A stretch of 64,000 bases of DNA from Sorex araneus (Eukaryota > Chordata > Mammalia > Eulipotyphla > Soricidae): the NCBI RefSeq assembly GCF_027595985.1, contig NC_073304.1, positions 47,719,137 to 47,783,136 on the forward strand. Reading direction: 5' to 3'. This document shows, piece by piece, positions 46,310 through 58,000 of this stretch. Numbering within the stretch: the first letter of the stretch is position 1; the number at the start of each line of letters is the position of its first letter. The notes beneath the pieces are model-generated. The model was not told where the DNA came from. It searched no databases and saw only the letters and a list, made by a program, of their open reading frames with translations. The position numbers and the translations under genes are program-made.

Positions 46310-46487
46310 TTTTTGCTTTTCTCTTAGTTTGGGGCCATGGCCCATGATACTCAGTGCCTACAGTGAGCTCAGTGTTCTGGAGGTCATTCTCTGCCATGCC
46401 TAGGGACCGTGCAGTACAAGGAATCAATTCTGGGTCTCCTGCATGCAAAGCATATACTTGATCCTTTGAGCTCTGTCTCCGGTCTCA
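46310..46487 (-). mobile_element. Old SINE
   Basis: GGCCCATGATACTCAGTGCC, GGAATCAATTCTGGGTCTCC and CTTTGAGCTCTGTCTCCGGT. Confidence 0.65.
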
Positions 46488-46807
46488 CATTACATATTCA
46501 ATACCTGATTATTACATGAACCCCTTCGGCATACATAACCATCTGTGTGTGCTAGTGCAAGTATATCTTGATGTGGAGATGAGGTTAAACTAGTCTGTGA
46601 GGAACAGTGTGTGAGGGAAGGCCTGAAGCCTGGTGGAGAGACAGGCGAGGGAAGGTCCAAAATCCCATAGTTGGAGGCATCTAGCTGATGCCCCTCTTAG
46701 CTGTCCCCTAGATTTCAAATATTTGTCTCAGTCTATTTCAGGAGCTTTTCACAGCATATTTTCCTCTTCATTCAGCAACCTTCTCATTTACACCTCTGGT
46801 TTCAAAG

Positions 46808-47749
46808 CTACATTTGCTGATTTTTTTTTTGAGCAATTTTCAGTGTTTTTGTTTTATTCTCCCAGTACATGTCATTTTATTATTTATTTATTTATTTATA
46901 TTATTGAATCACCATGTGGAAAATTACAATGCTTTCAGGCTTAAGTCTCAGTTATACAATGCTGAAACACATATTCTACCACCAAAACAACCCCAGTATA
47001 CCTCCCATCCCTCCCCCCACCCACCTGTGTAACTGATAAATTTCACTTTACTTTCTCTTTACTTTGGTTACATTCACTATTTCAACAAAAAACTCACTAT
47101 TATTATTAGGAGTTCTCCACTAGAGACAGACCTGCAGTGGAGAGATATGAGGCCGCGATTGCGGCTGCGCGGTTTTGGATTTCTGTATTTTAGCACCTAA
47201 GTCCAGGGAAATTTCTTCCAGAAATTGGGTCATTGTGAGCTTGTATCTCTCATTAGTAGTCCTCATAATATGGTGGTCACCATGCCCCTCCCCCCAGCAA
47301 GGAAAAGGTGAGCGAGAAAAACCTTTCCCCTCCAGGGCAGGCATGGGGCCGCAACTTAGTTCTCAGTCTGGAGACATTCTGCAAGGAGCTGCCGGTACCA
47401 AAAGGATTATAATTGCCAGCAGCCACTGCGTTCTGAGATTGGTTTCTGTGCCTCTGGGATAATGGACTCCCAGGGGTGGCGAAGCCATTCCTGAGGATAT
47501 ATTTTGCATATCAGGAAAGGTCACATGGCCACATAAGTGGCCGTGCAGTTTGGAGGTGTCCCATTCCCGCACACCAGAGCCGTGTTAGTAGCTGCTCAGT
47601 GTCGCCAGGGCTCCATCAGGATAAGGCATGCCAGCTGTACCTTCTCGTTTGGACCCCCGGTGTTGTTGGCTCGGTCTGGGGTCTGGAGAATCTTCAGCTG
47701 GCAGTGCCCACCGGAGCAGCCCAAATTCTTCACTCTACATTTGCTGATT
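46808..47749 (-). mobile_element. 912-bp retroposon with exact 15-bp TSD and CpG-rich body
   Basis: CTACATTTGCTGATT at 46808-46822 and 47735-47749. Antisense: T-rich tail, (TTTA)n at 46875-46897, L1-type tail (TTGAATCACCATGTGGAAAA, AACCCCAGTATACCTCCCAT), then a CpG-containing body (about 47110-47734; GGCCGCGATTGCGGCTGCGC). Two open frames of about 70 residues on the minus strand (47120-47344, 47363-47572) have no recognised relatives. Confidence 0.85.
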
Positions 47750-47975
47750 CTTAAATCTAAACATTTAGATCTGCATAGAGCCCCTATGTACATAATCTTT
47801 GAACCTCATTGCTCAGTGGATCTTCCCAAAATTCAAGAAGAGGGAGATGTCACTCAAGAGAGATAGAGCATAATAAGCCACAATGAAACATGATATTTCA
47901 CTATGGTGTAGGAGAAGTAACACTGATGAGCATCAAGTAGAGAGTAGAATGATGAGCATCAAGTAGACTGTAGAA

Positions 47976-48335
47976 TCAGGACTAAAGAGATGGCTTTGTG
48001 GACTGAGCATATGCTTTGCCTGTAAGAGACCGAGGTTCGATCCCCAGCCTCTCCTTCACTGCTGGTGGGAATGCCGACTGGTTCAGCCCCAAGGAATCCA
48101 CTCCATGAACTTCCGGAGGGGCCCACGTCCTGGAGACACTCAGCAGGCAGAGATCATGATGTTGGAGCCATAAGGAAGGCCATGTTCGATTCATGAGTTT
48201 CTTTGGCAAATGTTTCTTGGTGCCTGGTGTTTGCCAGGCCCCAGCCCAGACATTGGGGTGCAGCAATGAACAAATAAATGAGGACTTTCCCCAGCAGAGT
48301 TGACCTACTGGGGACAATAAACATCAATAAATGCA
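47976..48335 (+). mobile_element. SINE 5' end, L1 fragment and L2/MIR-like fragment
   Basis: 47976-48052: GAGGTTCGATCCCCAGCC. 48053-48150: TTCACTGCTGGTGGGAATGC, like the L1 3' region. 48205-48335: GCAGCAATGAACAAATAAAT and ACTGGGGACAATAAACATCA, like ancient L2/MIR sequence. Confidence 0.5.
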
Positions 48336-48537
48336 AAAAGAATAATAATATGCATTGTTTGGGCACATATACTACCTGTGCCCATGTGTAGCTATAGAGT
48401 GCAGGTGGTTCCTGAGCACATGTGTTACCTGCATCTCCCCTCTTGAGATGAGTACTTTCATACTTTCATATATAATGCTGGGATGTGTATTGGGGCTCCC
48501 TCTACACTCCAGGGAAGCCCATGTTCTCTTTTGGGTG

Positions 48538-48538
<1 letters not shown>

Positions 48539-48583
<45 letters not shown>

Positions 48584-48612
48584 CGCTCGCTCTCTCTCTC
48601 TCTCCCTCTCCC
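48539..48612. repeat. (CT)n microsatellite
   Basis: About 20 CT units, three GCTC interruptions, then CT/CCCT. Confidence 0.95.
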
Positions 48613-48685
48613 TGCCACCCTCCTCCTCAAAACTTCCAAATAAAACCGGTTTTAACTTCAAATAAATTAATTAATTAAATGTATT

Positions 48686-48883
48686 ATTTGTGGAGACTTA
48701 CCAGGCTCTGCCGTGAGGGTGAGATACTCTCAGTAGCTTGCCAGGCTCTCCAAGAGGGGTGGAGGAATCGAGCCTGGGTTAGCTGCGTGCAAGGCAAATG
48801 CGCTACCCCACTGTGCTATCATTTCAACCCTTGATGAGCAATGGGTTGACAGTGATACAGTGATACAGTGATTTGTGGAGACT
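48686..48883. mobile_element. Long-form SINE with inverted 5' half (twin priming)
   Basis: TSD ATTTGTGGAGACT at 48686-48698 and 48871-48883. 48699-48833 is the antisense head and first body part (GAGGAATCGAGCCTGGGTTA, CACTGTGCTATCATTTCAAC). 48834-48870 is the sense 3' end (TGATGAGCAATGGGTTGACA, then GTGATACAGTGATACAGTG). Confidence 0.88.
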
Positions 48884-49315
48884 AAGGAGATAGTATATAG
48901 TGGATGGGGTGTTTGTCCTGCATGGGGTCAACCAAGGTTTAATCCTTGGCACCTCATATGGTTCCCTGAGCAACCCCAGAAGTGATCCCTGAGCACAGAA
49001 GCAAAAATAATCCCTGAACCCCTGTTGAATGGGACCCCAAAACAAAATAAGATGATAGAATGTATTATTTGTTTTGGATCCACACCCAATAGTACTCAGG
49101 GGCTACTCTCTGAGGATGCACTGGGGACCGTGTGGTACTGGGATGCTATCTCCTTTTAGCTGTCTCTGCAGCCAAGGTTATTTGTTGTTGGAGGAAGAGG
49201 GCTTTAGGCCACACTCTGTGGTTCTCAGGAATCACTCCTGGAAGGGCTTGAGGGATCATGCCTGGGATCAAACAGGGGTTGGCCATGTGTGTGCAAGACA
49301 AATGTCCCTGTAGTA
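48884..49315. mobile_element. Three SINE fragments (48884-49050 +, 49073-49150 -, 49185-49315 -)
   Basis: TAGTATATAGTGGATGGGGT with AATCCTTGGCACCTCATATG; CACACCCAATAGTACTCAGG; and GAATCACTCCTGGAAGGGCT with GGGATCAAACAGGGGTTGGC. Confidence 0.7.
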
Positions 49316-49329
49316 TCTCTTCATCTCTT

Positions 49330-51105
49330 AAGCCCCAAATGATGATTAACACCGTGGATTTCCTTGGCAAATAGTGGTTTGAAATACACATAATTCTCCC
49401 TGTAACTGTTATAAGCATAATACTCATCAGTGTCCTGTCCACAATCACGCTTGCTCAGAAAATATGTAACTCCCTATGGAGCTCCCCGACCAGAGGTTCC
49501 TACAACATCATACCAGACCAGCTCCATCTGTTTTACTTAGGGGGTGGCAGAAATGCACTTTCTCCAGCCCACCCCAGATTGTCTGAATATGAGATTCTGA
49601 GAGTGGACACACAGACACATGGCAGACACACAGCCTGCTCTGTGTCTTAGCAAGACCCTCGGGTGAGATTTTCTAGAAGGAAAACAAATCTGGTTGCTCC
49701 CAAGCTGACTTCTTGCCCATGAGATACACTGCCGTGGCCCCGCTGTGACTCTCCCTCGGCACAGTTCCCTCTGCATCATCTATTGGCTCGAGTTCAGCCA
49801 CAGCTCAGCACTTACTTGTTTCCAGGTTGCTCCCATGGCCTGTACCTGTATAGGCAGCCTTCATCTGCAACAATTTCCTTCCCACTTCCTTTCTCACCCC
49901 TTCAGACATCAAGTGAACTAAATTGAGGGAGATAAATTGGTCAAATCCTTTGTTCCATAAAAAAAAAATTACCATCTCTGTCCTTCTCACACTTTCCTGG
50001 GAAGGAACAAGTTCTTTTCTTTCCTTCCTCAATTGTTCAGGAGACCCCCCAGATGCCCATACAATCTTGAAGAGGCTTCCCTGATCTCATCATGAGGACC
50101 TTTGGCCCCTGATGGGGAGGTATAGCATGGGTAAGAGATGTGACTTTGCTCAGGCCTTGATATTGCTGCCTGAGTACCATTCTTACGTTGTTCACTGCTG
50201 CTCTCAGCTCAACTGATTTGCAGCTAGTTTGTGGCTTTAGCTTCCTGCCAGCCAGGGGAGACTAACTCCCATCTCTGATCATGAGCAAATTCTACATTTC
50301 CTGTCACTAGCCCCTATATCACAGAGGCAATATCCCCAACACTGAATGTATCGGCTTTACAAGGGAGAGCGAATCCCTTTTCTGGAATATTCTGCAAAGA
50401 TACATTTTGACTTATGACTGCAGAATTAGACGACTAAAAATGATCAAGATTTTAAAAATCTCAGTTCCAGTCACATCTAACAAACCTGGAAGACCCAGGT
50501 AGGTTTAACATTTTGTCTCATGCCACCAGGGCACCATCTATTCCATCCCCAACCAATATCATAATTGGCAGCTCTCACTCATAGCCTCAAAACAAACTGT
50601 CAGCCCCAAGGACCCCACAGCTTTACATTTGACACAAACATGCCCATAGCATTCTGGTGCCTTCCTTAACCCAATTTTACTGTTTCACATTCTTCCCTTG
50701 GAAATGTAAAGTTGCAAGTTCTGGTTGCATTGTAGACTCTGGAAAGTTTCATCAAGTTGTTATATGACAGCTTACATTCCTAGAGTTTCCTTGTGACCAT
50801 CCACGATAAACTCTCATTCCATCATGCACACACACAGTCCTAATCAACTTCTTCTTCTCCACATATAAAAGTCTGCTTTAAACCAGACCTCAAAGACTCA
50901 ACACAGCAGACCTTGACCTTCCCCACCCAGGCACTATCACTCATCCTCTATGATTTGCAGCTTTGCCTAATTTATTAACAGTTATATGGGCAGCCAGCAC
51001 CCAATAAGGTTTTGTTTTTTTCCTTTCTATATCCTAATTGGTGTCGGGGATGGGGAAAAAGGAGGGAGAGGTGTAAGTTTGTATTCAAGGAAACAATTTT
51101 TTTGA
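49330..51105. other. Unique intergenic stretch
   Basis: No SINE, long ORF or microsatellite recognised over about 1.8 kb. It is one of the larger repeat-free blocks between RTRAF and the putative GNG2 3' end. Confidence 0.4.
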
Positions 51106-51109
51106 GTGC

Positions 51110-51283
51110 TTTTTTTTTTGAGGGGTGGGTCAGGGAAGTGGGTTGGATCATACCTAGTGGGTGCTCAGAATCTATGCTTAGAGGTCACTCCTAGTAATCT
51201 CAAGAGCCATCTACGGAGCCAGGAATCGAACTAGGATCAGTCATTTGCAAGACAAACTCCTTATTCTCTGTGCTTTCTGCCCC
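51110..51283 (-). mobile_element. Old SINE
   Basis: GGAATCGAACTAGGATCAGT and TTCTCTGTGCTTTCTGCCCC after a T-run. Confidence 0.7.
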
Positions 51284-51469
51284 AATAAGAGTTTTGTTCT
51301 CTCATCAAGTTCAAGAATAAAGAATTCCTATATTTTCAGATGTTAATACTGAATATACTATAAAAACAAACTGGACAGACATGGAGATAATATCCCAAAT
51401 GCCTTAGTCTTTACAGAAAAATTGCCCTTTGACTTCTTCCAGGCAATTAAGCTTATCTGTAATGTAAAC

Positions 51470-51587
51470 ATGACCACAACAATGACAACGACAGACACGA
51501 CGACAACGACGGTGGCGACGACCACCAAGATGACAAGGATGGATGATGATGATAATGATGGTGGTGGTAGTGATGATGATGATGATA

Positions 51588-51632
<45 letters not shown>

Positions 51633-51634
51633 CC
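51470..51634. repeat. GAC/ACA-rich tract leading into (GAT)n
   Basis: Trinucleotide-like repeat that drifts from ACAACAATGACAACGACAGA to about 20 GAT units. Open in the Asp frame only because of periodicity. Confidence 0.95.
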
Positions 51635-52574
51635 TTCTGAGAACTGACCAGCAGAGGGTGCTCTTGAGAAAGAATTATTCAGAAGTTTCTGTCAGGGACT
51701 GGAAAATTCCCACACAGGAGGCACCCTTAATTTCAATTATTGTAATTAATGGTATATGCTAGCGGAATTTCCGCGGGACAAAAGCCAGAACAGTCACGGA
51801 GTGACAGAGGTACCAATAGTGGAAAACCCAGAGGAGAAACTTCCCAAATAATGCTCAAAGAACTTCAGGTGTTTAATGGGGTTTTGCTTTCTTATTAAGA
51901 CTCCCGCAATAACAGAATCCTTTAGGTCATATCATATTGAAATATATCATAACTACTTACTCTGAGTCCCCTGAGAAATTTTCGCTGCATTCATATAGGA
52001 AGCCACCCTGAAGCAAGAGTTCACAACCTTTTCTTTTTCCTGGAAATAATAGACTTTCATTTTTACAAGGGCCACATAAATTCTGTCACATTATCTCTAG
52101 TCTTTTGCTATCGTTCAAAAGCAGGCACCGAAAATGCAAAACTAATGGACATGACTGTGTTCTAATACAGCTGACTTTATGAACCCTGAGAATTAAATTT
52201 TATATAATATTTACAGGTCACTAAATATCATTTTTCTTTTGATTTTTTCTCAAATAATTAAAAAAAAATTAAACTTGTATGTGATGAAAAACTTAACTGG
52301 TTTATACCTTGGCTGGTGGTTTCTATCAAGAAAGCTGAGGGTGTTAAAACGTCTCTTTGTGGTCCTATGTCCGTCTGTTAGTTCTGAGAGGGATGTTTCA
52401 AATGCTACACTGAGATACTCATGATTCCCAAGGATCAGCATAAATAACGGATTTTTCTGATGGGATAGCAAAATGTGTGTCTCACCAGAAAGACTCCTCT
52501 GAGCAGGGGGGGAGAGTGAAGGTACTGTGGGTCTCACAAAGCTGGGAACTCAGATAGAGCATCACAGACCGCCG

Positions 52575-52690
52575 TCTCGGACATGTTGTGCTTAAGTGCT
52601 CCGCCTTGCTGTCCTCACCTGTAAAAGGAGGTGATAATAGCATCTATCTGATAGATCTTTCTTTGGGACTGTGAAACTCAGTTATGGTCG
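52575..52690 (-). mobile_element. MIR fragment
   Basis: CCTCACCTGTAAAAGGAGGT, then GATAATAGCATCTATCTGAT, is the antisense MIR 'cctcatctgtaaaatggg' block. Confidence 0.65.
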
Positions 52691-52827
52691 CTTTTGTCAC
52701 CTAGAAGGTGCGACAAAGCAAAAGAAATACTTCATGTATCTCAGAGAACCAGGGTACACTCTGACCTAAATAGTCGGTTTTAGGGTGTCATTGTTCACCC
52801 AAACTATTCTATTGCAACAGTCTATAG

Positions 52828-52846
52828 AGAGGGAGGGAGGGAGGGT

Positions 52847-52921
<75 letters not shown>
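52828..52921. repeat. (GGGA)n then (GA)n microsatellite
   Basis: GAGGGAGGGAGGGAGGG, then about 38 GA units. Confidence 0.95.
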
Positions 52922-52925
<4 letters not shown>

Positions 52926-53639
52926 ACAAGAGAAATGAATTTCTGACATTTTGGGAGGCCAAATAATCCAAGATCAAGTTGCTGCCAGTCTTGGTATCTG
53001 GGGAAGGCCTGTCGCCTGGTTCACAGACTCTGTCTTCTCTGTGTTCTTGCATGTCATAAGAGGTAAGAAATCTCTTGAGGGTCTCTTTTTCTAGGGGCCT
53101 CCTTCAAATATCATCACATCCAGAGTTAGGACTGTGGCAGGTGACTTATGTGAGGTGAATGGTAGTAACCGCAAGAGGGCAGTCTGCCACCTTTCTCTCC
53201 ACCCTCCTCAGTCGCCGGAGACATGCCTAGATGGTTCAGGACTGCTGGGGTCTGCCAGGAGCTCCTGTGTGGCATGGATGCTTACACCCCACCAACTCTA
53301 CTCAGCAGCTCTCTCACTTGTGTCCCACTTGATCTACACAACATGGAATGGAATCCCCACCACCCGATTTCTCAAAGAGTAGTGGAACTCAGGAGGAACT
53401 GATCTTTGCAGAAAAAGGAAAATCAGTGCTAACTCATACCCAGGTCCTTCTCAGACATATTAACTACCCTCAGCAGAAAAAAATTTTCAGGAGACAAGCT
53501 CTCAAGTAAAACAGTTTATTTAGTGATTACGGGGAAGGAGAGAGGGAGAGTGTTGCATCCAAGAATGAACAGATACCTTCTGAAGGGATATACATGATTA
53601 CTTTTCAGTATCTGTATTGCAAACCAGGATGCCCAAAAG

Positions 53640-53649
53640 GGGTGTGTGT

Positions 53650-53683
<34 letters not shown>

Positions 53684-53897
53684 GACAGAGAGATGGAGAC
53701 AGAGACAGAGACAGAGAAGTGCCTGCCATAGAAGCAGGTGGGGGTGGGAGGTGGAGAGGGAAACTGGGACATTGGTGGTGGGAAATGTACACTGTTGGAA
53801 CATTGTATCACTGAAATCCAATCACAAACAACTTTGTAATTTTGCATCTCACTGTGATTCAATAAAAAACAAATTAATTAAAAATAAAAAGAAAAAA
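53640..53897 (+). mobile_element. GA/GACA microsatellite and L1 3' tail, sense
   Basis: (GA)n/(GACA)n at 53648-53718, then GGGACATTGGTGGTGGGAAA, TGTTGGAACATTGTATCACT, CAACTTTGTAATTTTGCATC and CTGTGATTCAATAAAAAAC-A-rich. Confidence 0.85.
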
Positions 53898-54149
53898 TAG
53901 AGATTTCTCCAGACGGGGGAGAGCAGAGGGTACACTATAAAGTAAAAGGAAAGCATTACATATCCCAAATTGAGATGTGGGTTGTCTCCAGAATGGGAGA
54001 GCACCCCACGTTGCAAAGTTTGTTTTCTAGGTTTCCTCCCAAACTGCCCCTTCTAGGAGCTTCCTATGTAGATAAATGGGTTGCTAGGCTGTTATCAAGG
54101 GGAAGAGCTTGAACTTCTGGTGATTTACCTTTGTGTTCTCTTTTTTTAA

Positions 54150-54345
54150 TTATTATTATTAATGAGTCACCGTGAGGTACAGTTACAAACTTATAAACTT
54201 CCGTGCTTGCATTTCAGTCATACAATGGTCGAGTATCCATCCCTCCACCAGTGCCCATTTTCCACCACCAACAGTCCCAGCATCCTTCCTACCATCCCCA
54301 CCCTGCCTCTGCAGCAGGGCATTTTCTTTTGCTCTCTAACAGAAT
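54150..54345 (-). mobile_element. L1 3' tail, antisense
   Basis: GAGTCACCGTGAGGTACAGT, CATCCCTCCACCAGTGCCCA and TTTCCACCACCAACAGTCCC. Confidence 0.85.
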
Positions 54346-54847
54346 GGGAGACTAACACCCAAGATGATTAAAGATAAGTACTGGGAGGATTACTCCACAG
54401 CATTGAAGCCGGTCTCACATACTGGGGGAAAAGGCAGTTTAGTTAGAGAAGGTATCACCAAGCAAATGGTGCTAGGAGGATCTGCTTGGGATGGGAGATG
54501 CACCCTGAAAGCAGACTATAGACTGAACATGATGGCCACTTAGTACCTCTATTGCAAACCACCTTCGGGCTCCTATCGCAGCTTTTTGTTCCTACTTTAG
54601 CTTCACCTCTTGGGAGGGGGCTCCAGCTTTCCCTGGGCCAGTGCTGGAACCCGTAAGAATCTTATTGATCTCAGTCCTATGTTCATAAAATGCTTTAGGG
54701 GCTTTTTTAGTGCTAGTGACACAGAGACTTCTTTGAATCATGTCTTGATTTTATTACTGGTTTTATTACTTCCCTGTGAACTCATTACCAGTACCCTTCC
54801 CACCTCCACCTGTCTACCTGTTTTATCATTTTATTTCATTTATTTGA

Positions 54848-54990
54848 AGGAGGTTTGAGTCACACCCAGTGGTGCTCTCAGACCACTCCTGGCTTTGTGC
54901 CCACAGAGTTGGTACAAAGTTCTGAGGATTGAACTGGATTTGATTGAATATAGAGAAAGTGCCTTAATTCCTGTACTGTCTCTACAGTCC
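54848..54990 (-). mobile_element. Old SINE
   Basis: GAGTCACACCCAGTGGTGCT and TACTGTCTCTACAGTCCC. Confidence 0.7.
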
Positions 54991-54999
54991 CCCAAATTA

Positions 55000-55725
55000 G
55001 AATTTCAATCTATAGATAAGGTACAAACAGACCCACTATAGCATCTGGTACTAAGATCTGGAAGATCCTTGAGTATAGGAGATACTCCAGGTTCTTTCTT
55101 TCCTGCTCCCTTAGCTTAGTGCCTGCCCCCGGTGGTATCTCAATCATAAGGGAAAAGCTGTGCTTTGGCAGATAGCTGGGCAGTGCTCAGAGCACACTCA
55201 TTCCAGTTATTTGATTACAGTTCTGGGGACTCTGTGCCTTTCCTTGTAATTGTGCTATTTTATTTTTGAATGTTATGAATTGTAGATGATAGGAATGCAA
55301 ATTAGTTCTTACTTTACACATGCAACTAAATTTTATCGAATGGAGCTTCAACGGACCTTTTTCTCCCATTATAAAAGAAGCTAGCTTTGCCTGCATCTGC
55401 AAACTTATCTCGATATTCCTAATCAAAAATGTCTATGGTTTTAGAAATTTGCTTTGAGTCTGTTGTAACCTCAGTCTGGTTTCTTTATCACGAGTGAGTT
55501 CAATAAAATCTTTCGCTTGCCCATTTTGTACCTGTATCAAAGTCATGATTTTAGCTTTTTGGTAGAAAAAAAGTGGGCTGTTTAAATGTGCAATTGAATT
55601 CTTAATATTTTCCTAGAAAATGTCTGAACAGCGTCCTATGAGACACCCTGAAACACTGTGTTTTGCCTGGTTGATCTTTTTTTCTCCATGACACTTATTC
55701 TACTCATCATACTCCCACTCAATAG
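55000..55725. other. Unassigned stretch
   Basis: No gene. Contains AATAAA at 55502-55507 in an LTR-like context (GAGTTCAATAAAATCTTTCG), but no paired LTR features. Confidence 0.3.
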
Positions 55726-55727
55726 CA

Positions 55728-56166
55728 ATGTCATAGCCCAGTCGTGCTTGGTCTACTGCCAGCTCTGTATTCATTCAGGGGTTGCTTCAGACTGTGCTTG
55801 GGGTGGGGCGAGGGGCACCATGCAGCGCTGGGGATGGAACACAGACCTTCCCATGCAAGGAATACTCTCAGCACATTGAATTGTTCCTTCCACCCACAGC
55901 ACAATTTTGAATGACACATTTTCCCAACTGCAAATAGGGGACTGTACAAGAAAGCTATCTTCAAAGTTATGCTCTATCTTTAAAAATATAATTTCCATGC
56001 TTTTGTTTTCTTTGGACTACATCTGGCAGTGGTGGGAATGAATGGGTGCTACTCCCAGTTCTGTGCTCAGGGATTTCTCTCAGTTGTGCTTGTGGAAAAC
56101 TTGTGGTGCTGGAGGCTGACCTGGTATTGGTAGCATGTAAAGTATCTTAACCCAGAAATATCTCTC
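55728..56166 (-). mobile_element. Two diverged SINEs
   Basis: About 55728-55900 (GCGCTGGGGATGGAACACAG) and 56005-56166 (CATCTGGCAGTGGTGGGAAT, GTGCTCAGGGATTTCTC). Confidence 0.55.
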
Positions 56167-56167
56167 T

Positions 56168-56384
56168 GATTTGTTCCTTTTATTTTATTTTATCTTTCTT
56201 TGCTTTTAGGGTCACACCCAGCGATGCACAGGGGTTACTCCTGGCTCTACACTCAGGAATTACTCCTGGCAGTGCTTGGGGGACCATATGGGATGCTGGG
56301 AATCGAACCTGGGTCAGCCGTGTGCAAGGCAAACGCCCTACCTGCTGTGCTACACTCCAGCCCCAGATTTGTTCCTTTTATTTT
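56168..56384 (-). mobile_element. SOR-type SINE, young, exact 19-bp TSD
   Basis: GATTTGTTCCTTTTATTTT at 56168-56186 and 56366-56384. The body includes GGGTCACACCCAGCGATGCA and GATGCTGGGAATCGAACCTG. Confidence 0.96.
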
Positions 56385-56397
56385 TAAAAAATTATTG

Positions 56398-57068
56398 AGG
56401 GAGAGGCAGGAGTTACAGCTCAGTGAACTGGAGCCCATGGTTTGCATAAAGGAAGCCTGGGTTCATTTTTTGACACCCCATGCTCCTCTGAGCATCATCA
56501 GGGGTGGGCTCTGAGCACTAAACCAGGAGTAGCTCGTAATTACTGTCTGGAGAGTTCCAAACTGAACAAAACTCTTGAGATTTCCCCTTAGGATTATTAG
56601 GACTTAGTGTATGAAACTTGTATCTGCTGCTACCATATTAGAAATTAAAACTAAAATTTAAGAAATGCATTTATTAATTCATTAAAATTAACAAATCCAT
56701 TACTTGTTAAATACAAATAATGTGCCTTTATGAAGAATAAATTAATTTTCAAAATAAAATATAGCAAGAGAAATATTACTGTAAAGTTTTGTAAATCCTT
56801 TTAATATTACTGGATTCTCCTGTGTGCATTTATATTTAATTTTATGTGACATTAATATCATACAATTTCTAAAAGCTCTGCTGTACACTGATGAGAGAAG
56901 AGAATTGAAAAGTTAAATGACACCTTTGTATTATTATATGTGTATGTGAGGGGATGGGGTGACATCCAACAGGGCTCAGGAACTATTCGGGGCCTGGTGC
57001 TCCAGGATTGCACCACCAGGCCAGGTATCAGGTCTGGGCCTCTGACCTGCAGAGCATGCACTCCAGCC
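56398..57068. mobile_element. SINE remnants (56398-56560 +, 56948-57068 -) around unique AT-rich DNA
   Basis: GGAGTTACAGCTCAGTGAAC, CACCCCATGCTCCTCTGAGC, and TGACATCCAACAGGGCTCAG. 56570-56940 is AT-rich without features. Confidence 0.55.
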
Positions 57069-57217
57069 TGTGAGCGCTCACTCTAGGCTTTTGGGATTAT
57101 CATAAAGTAGTTTGACCCTGTAGACTTCTTTATATCCCAGGTAACCCAAGAGTGACTGAAACAATCCCTGAGAGTTACTGTTATAAAGTAAACCAAGATC
57201 ACCTATAGGGTGGAGTA

Positions 57218-57219
<2 letters not shown>

Positions 57220-57261
<42 letters not shown>
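57220..57261. repeat. (TA)n microsatellite
   Basis: About 20 TA units; a (GT)n run follows at 57331-57356. Confidence 0.95.
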
Positions 57262-57266
<5 letters not shown>

Positions 57267-57328
57267 TTTTTTAGGAGATGTGCCAGTATCCTGATCTTGT
57301 AACAGTTTGCTTTTGCAAGCATTCTGGC

Positions 57329-57359
<31 letters not shown>

Positions 57360-57773
57360 TTGTGTGAGTGATATCTCCTGATCTGTGCTGTATGCTGCAT
57401 TGCAGGCCTGAGTTGCCAGAGCATATTCCTGGAATCGGGACAGGAAAGGGTGTAGGAGAGGGAGACGGAAAGGAGCACTAGTCTTGCCAGAAGAATATCA
57501 GGTTTAGACCTTGAAACTGTGTTTGCAAGAGCCTTTGTTATGAGATTCTCTCCTCATCCTTTTCTCAAACAAGATTTTGAGGATGAATGCCTGGGAGCTT
57601 CCTCTGCCAGATTCACAGAAGGACCCAGAGCTCTGACCTTACAGGGAAGCAGTTGCTGTGATAGTAGTTAAAAGGGGAAAGATTTTCCTCTCCTGCAGTT
57701 TTGAAGGAAAAATATCAAATACTCCATCCTTGTTAAAACACCCTTTGAAATCCCTAAAAATTCCTTAAAGAGG

Positions 57774-57862
57774 GCTGAGGATGTAGCTCAGTAGTAGAGT
57801 ACTTGTCAGTATGCACGAGGCTGTGAGTTTGATCACTGATACTGCAATTAAAAAAAAAAAAG
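57774..57862 (+). mobile_element. ID-like element / tRNA-Ala retropseudogene
   Basis: AGGGCTGAGGATGTAGCTCA, then GTAGTAGAGTACTTG, a degraded box B (GAGTTTGATCACTGATAC) and A12. GGGGATGTAGCTCAGTGGTAGAG is the tRNA-Ala 5' half, which founded the rodent ID SINE. Distinct from the SOR family (different box A region, about 75-nt body). Confidence 0.75.
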
Positions 57863-58000
57863 GAGCAGGACGTGTAGCAAGAGCTCAATATATTTTGCAT
57901 ACTGGAGCCTCAGGTTTGCTTCCCAGTACTACATGGTCCACCAGACTCTGCTGGGAGCAACCCCCAGTACCAAACTAAGAGTAGCCCCAAGCTAACTTCC
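57863..58000 (+). mobile_element. Old SINE
   Basis: CAGGTTTGCTTCCCAGTACT, ACATGGTCCACCAGACTCTG and GAGTAGCCCC. Confidence 0.6.

Noticed and set aside
51422-51640. 72-residue ORF with a long Asp run
   Set aside because: Produced by the GAC/GAT trinucleotide tract; period-3 repeats stay open in one frame. No flanking coding signal.
55440-55560. Possible solo LTR around AATAAA at 55502
   Set aside because: No TG...CA ends, no target duplication and no retroviral neighbours visible.
56200-56514. Recurring ORFs with RGYSWLCTQELLLAVLGGPY-type sequence (also near 29251, 38761, 46025, 28154, 63401)
   Set aside because: Translations of the SOR SINE on its antisense strand; the same peptide recurs wherever the SINE does. 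Not a gene family.
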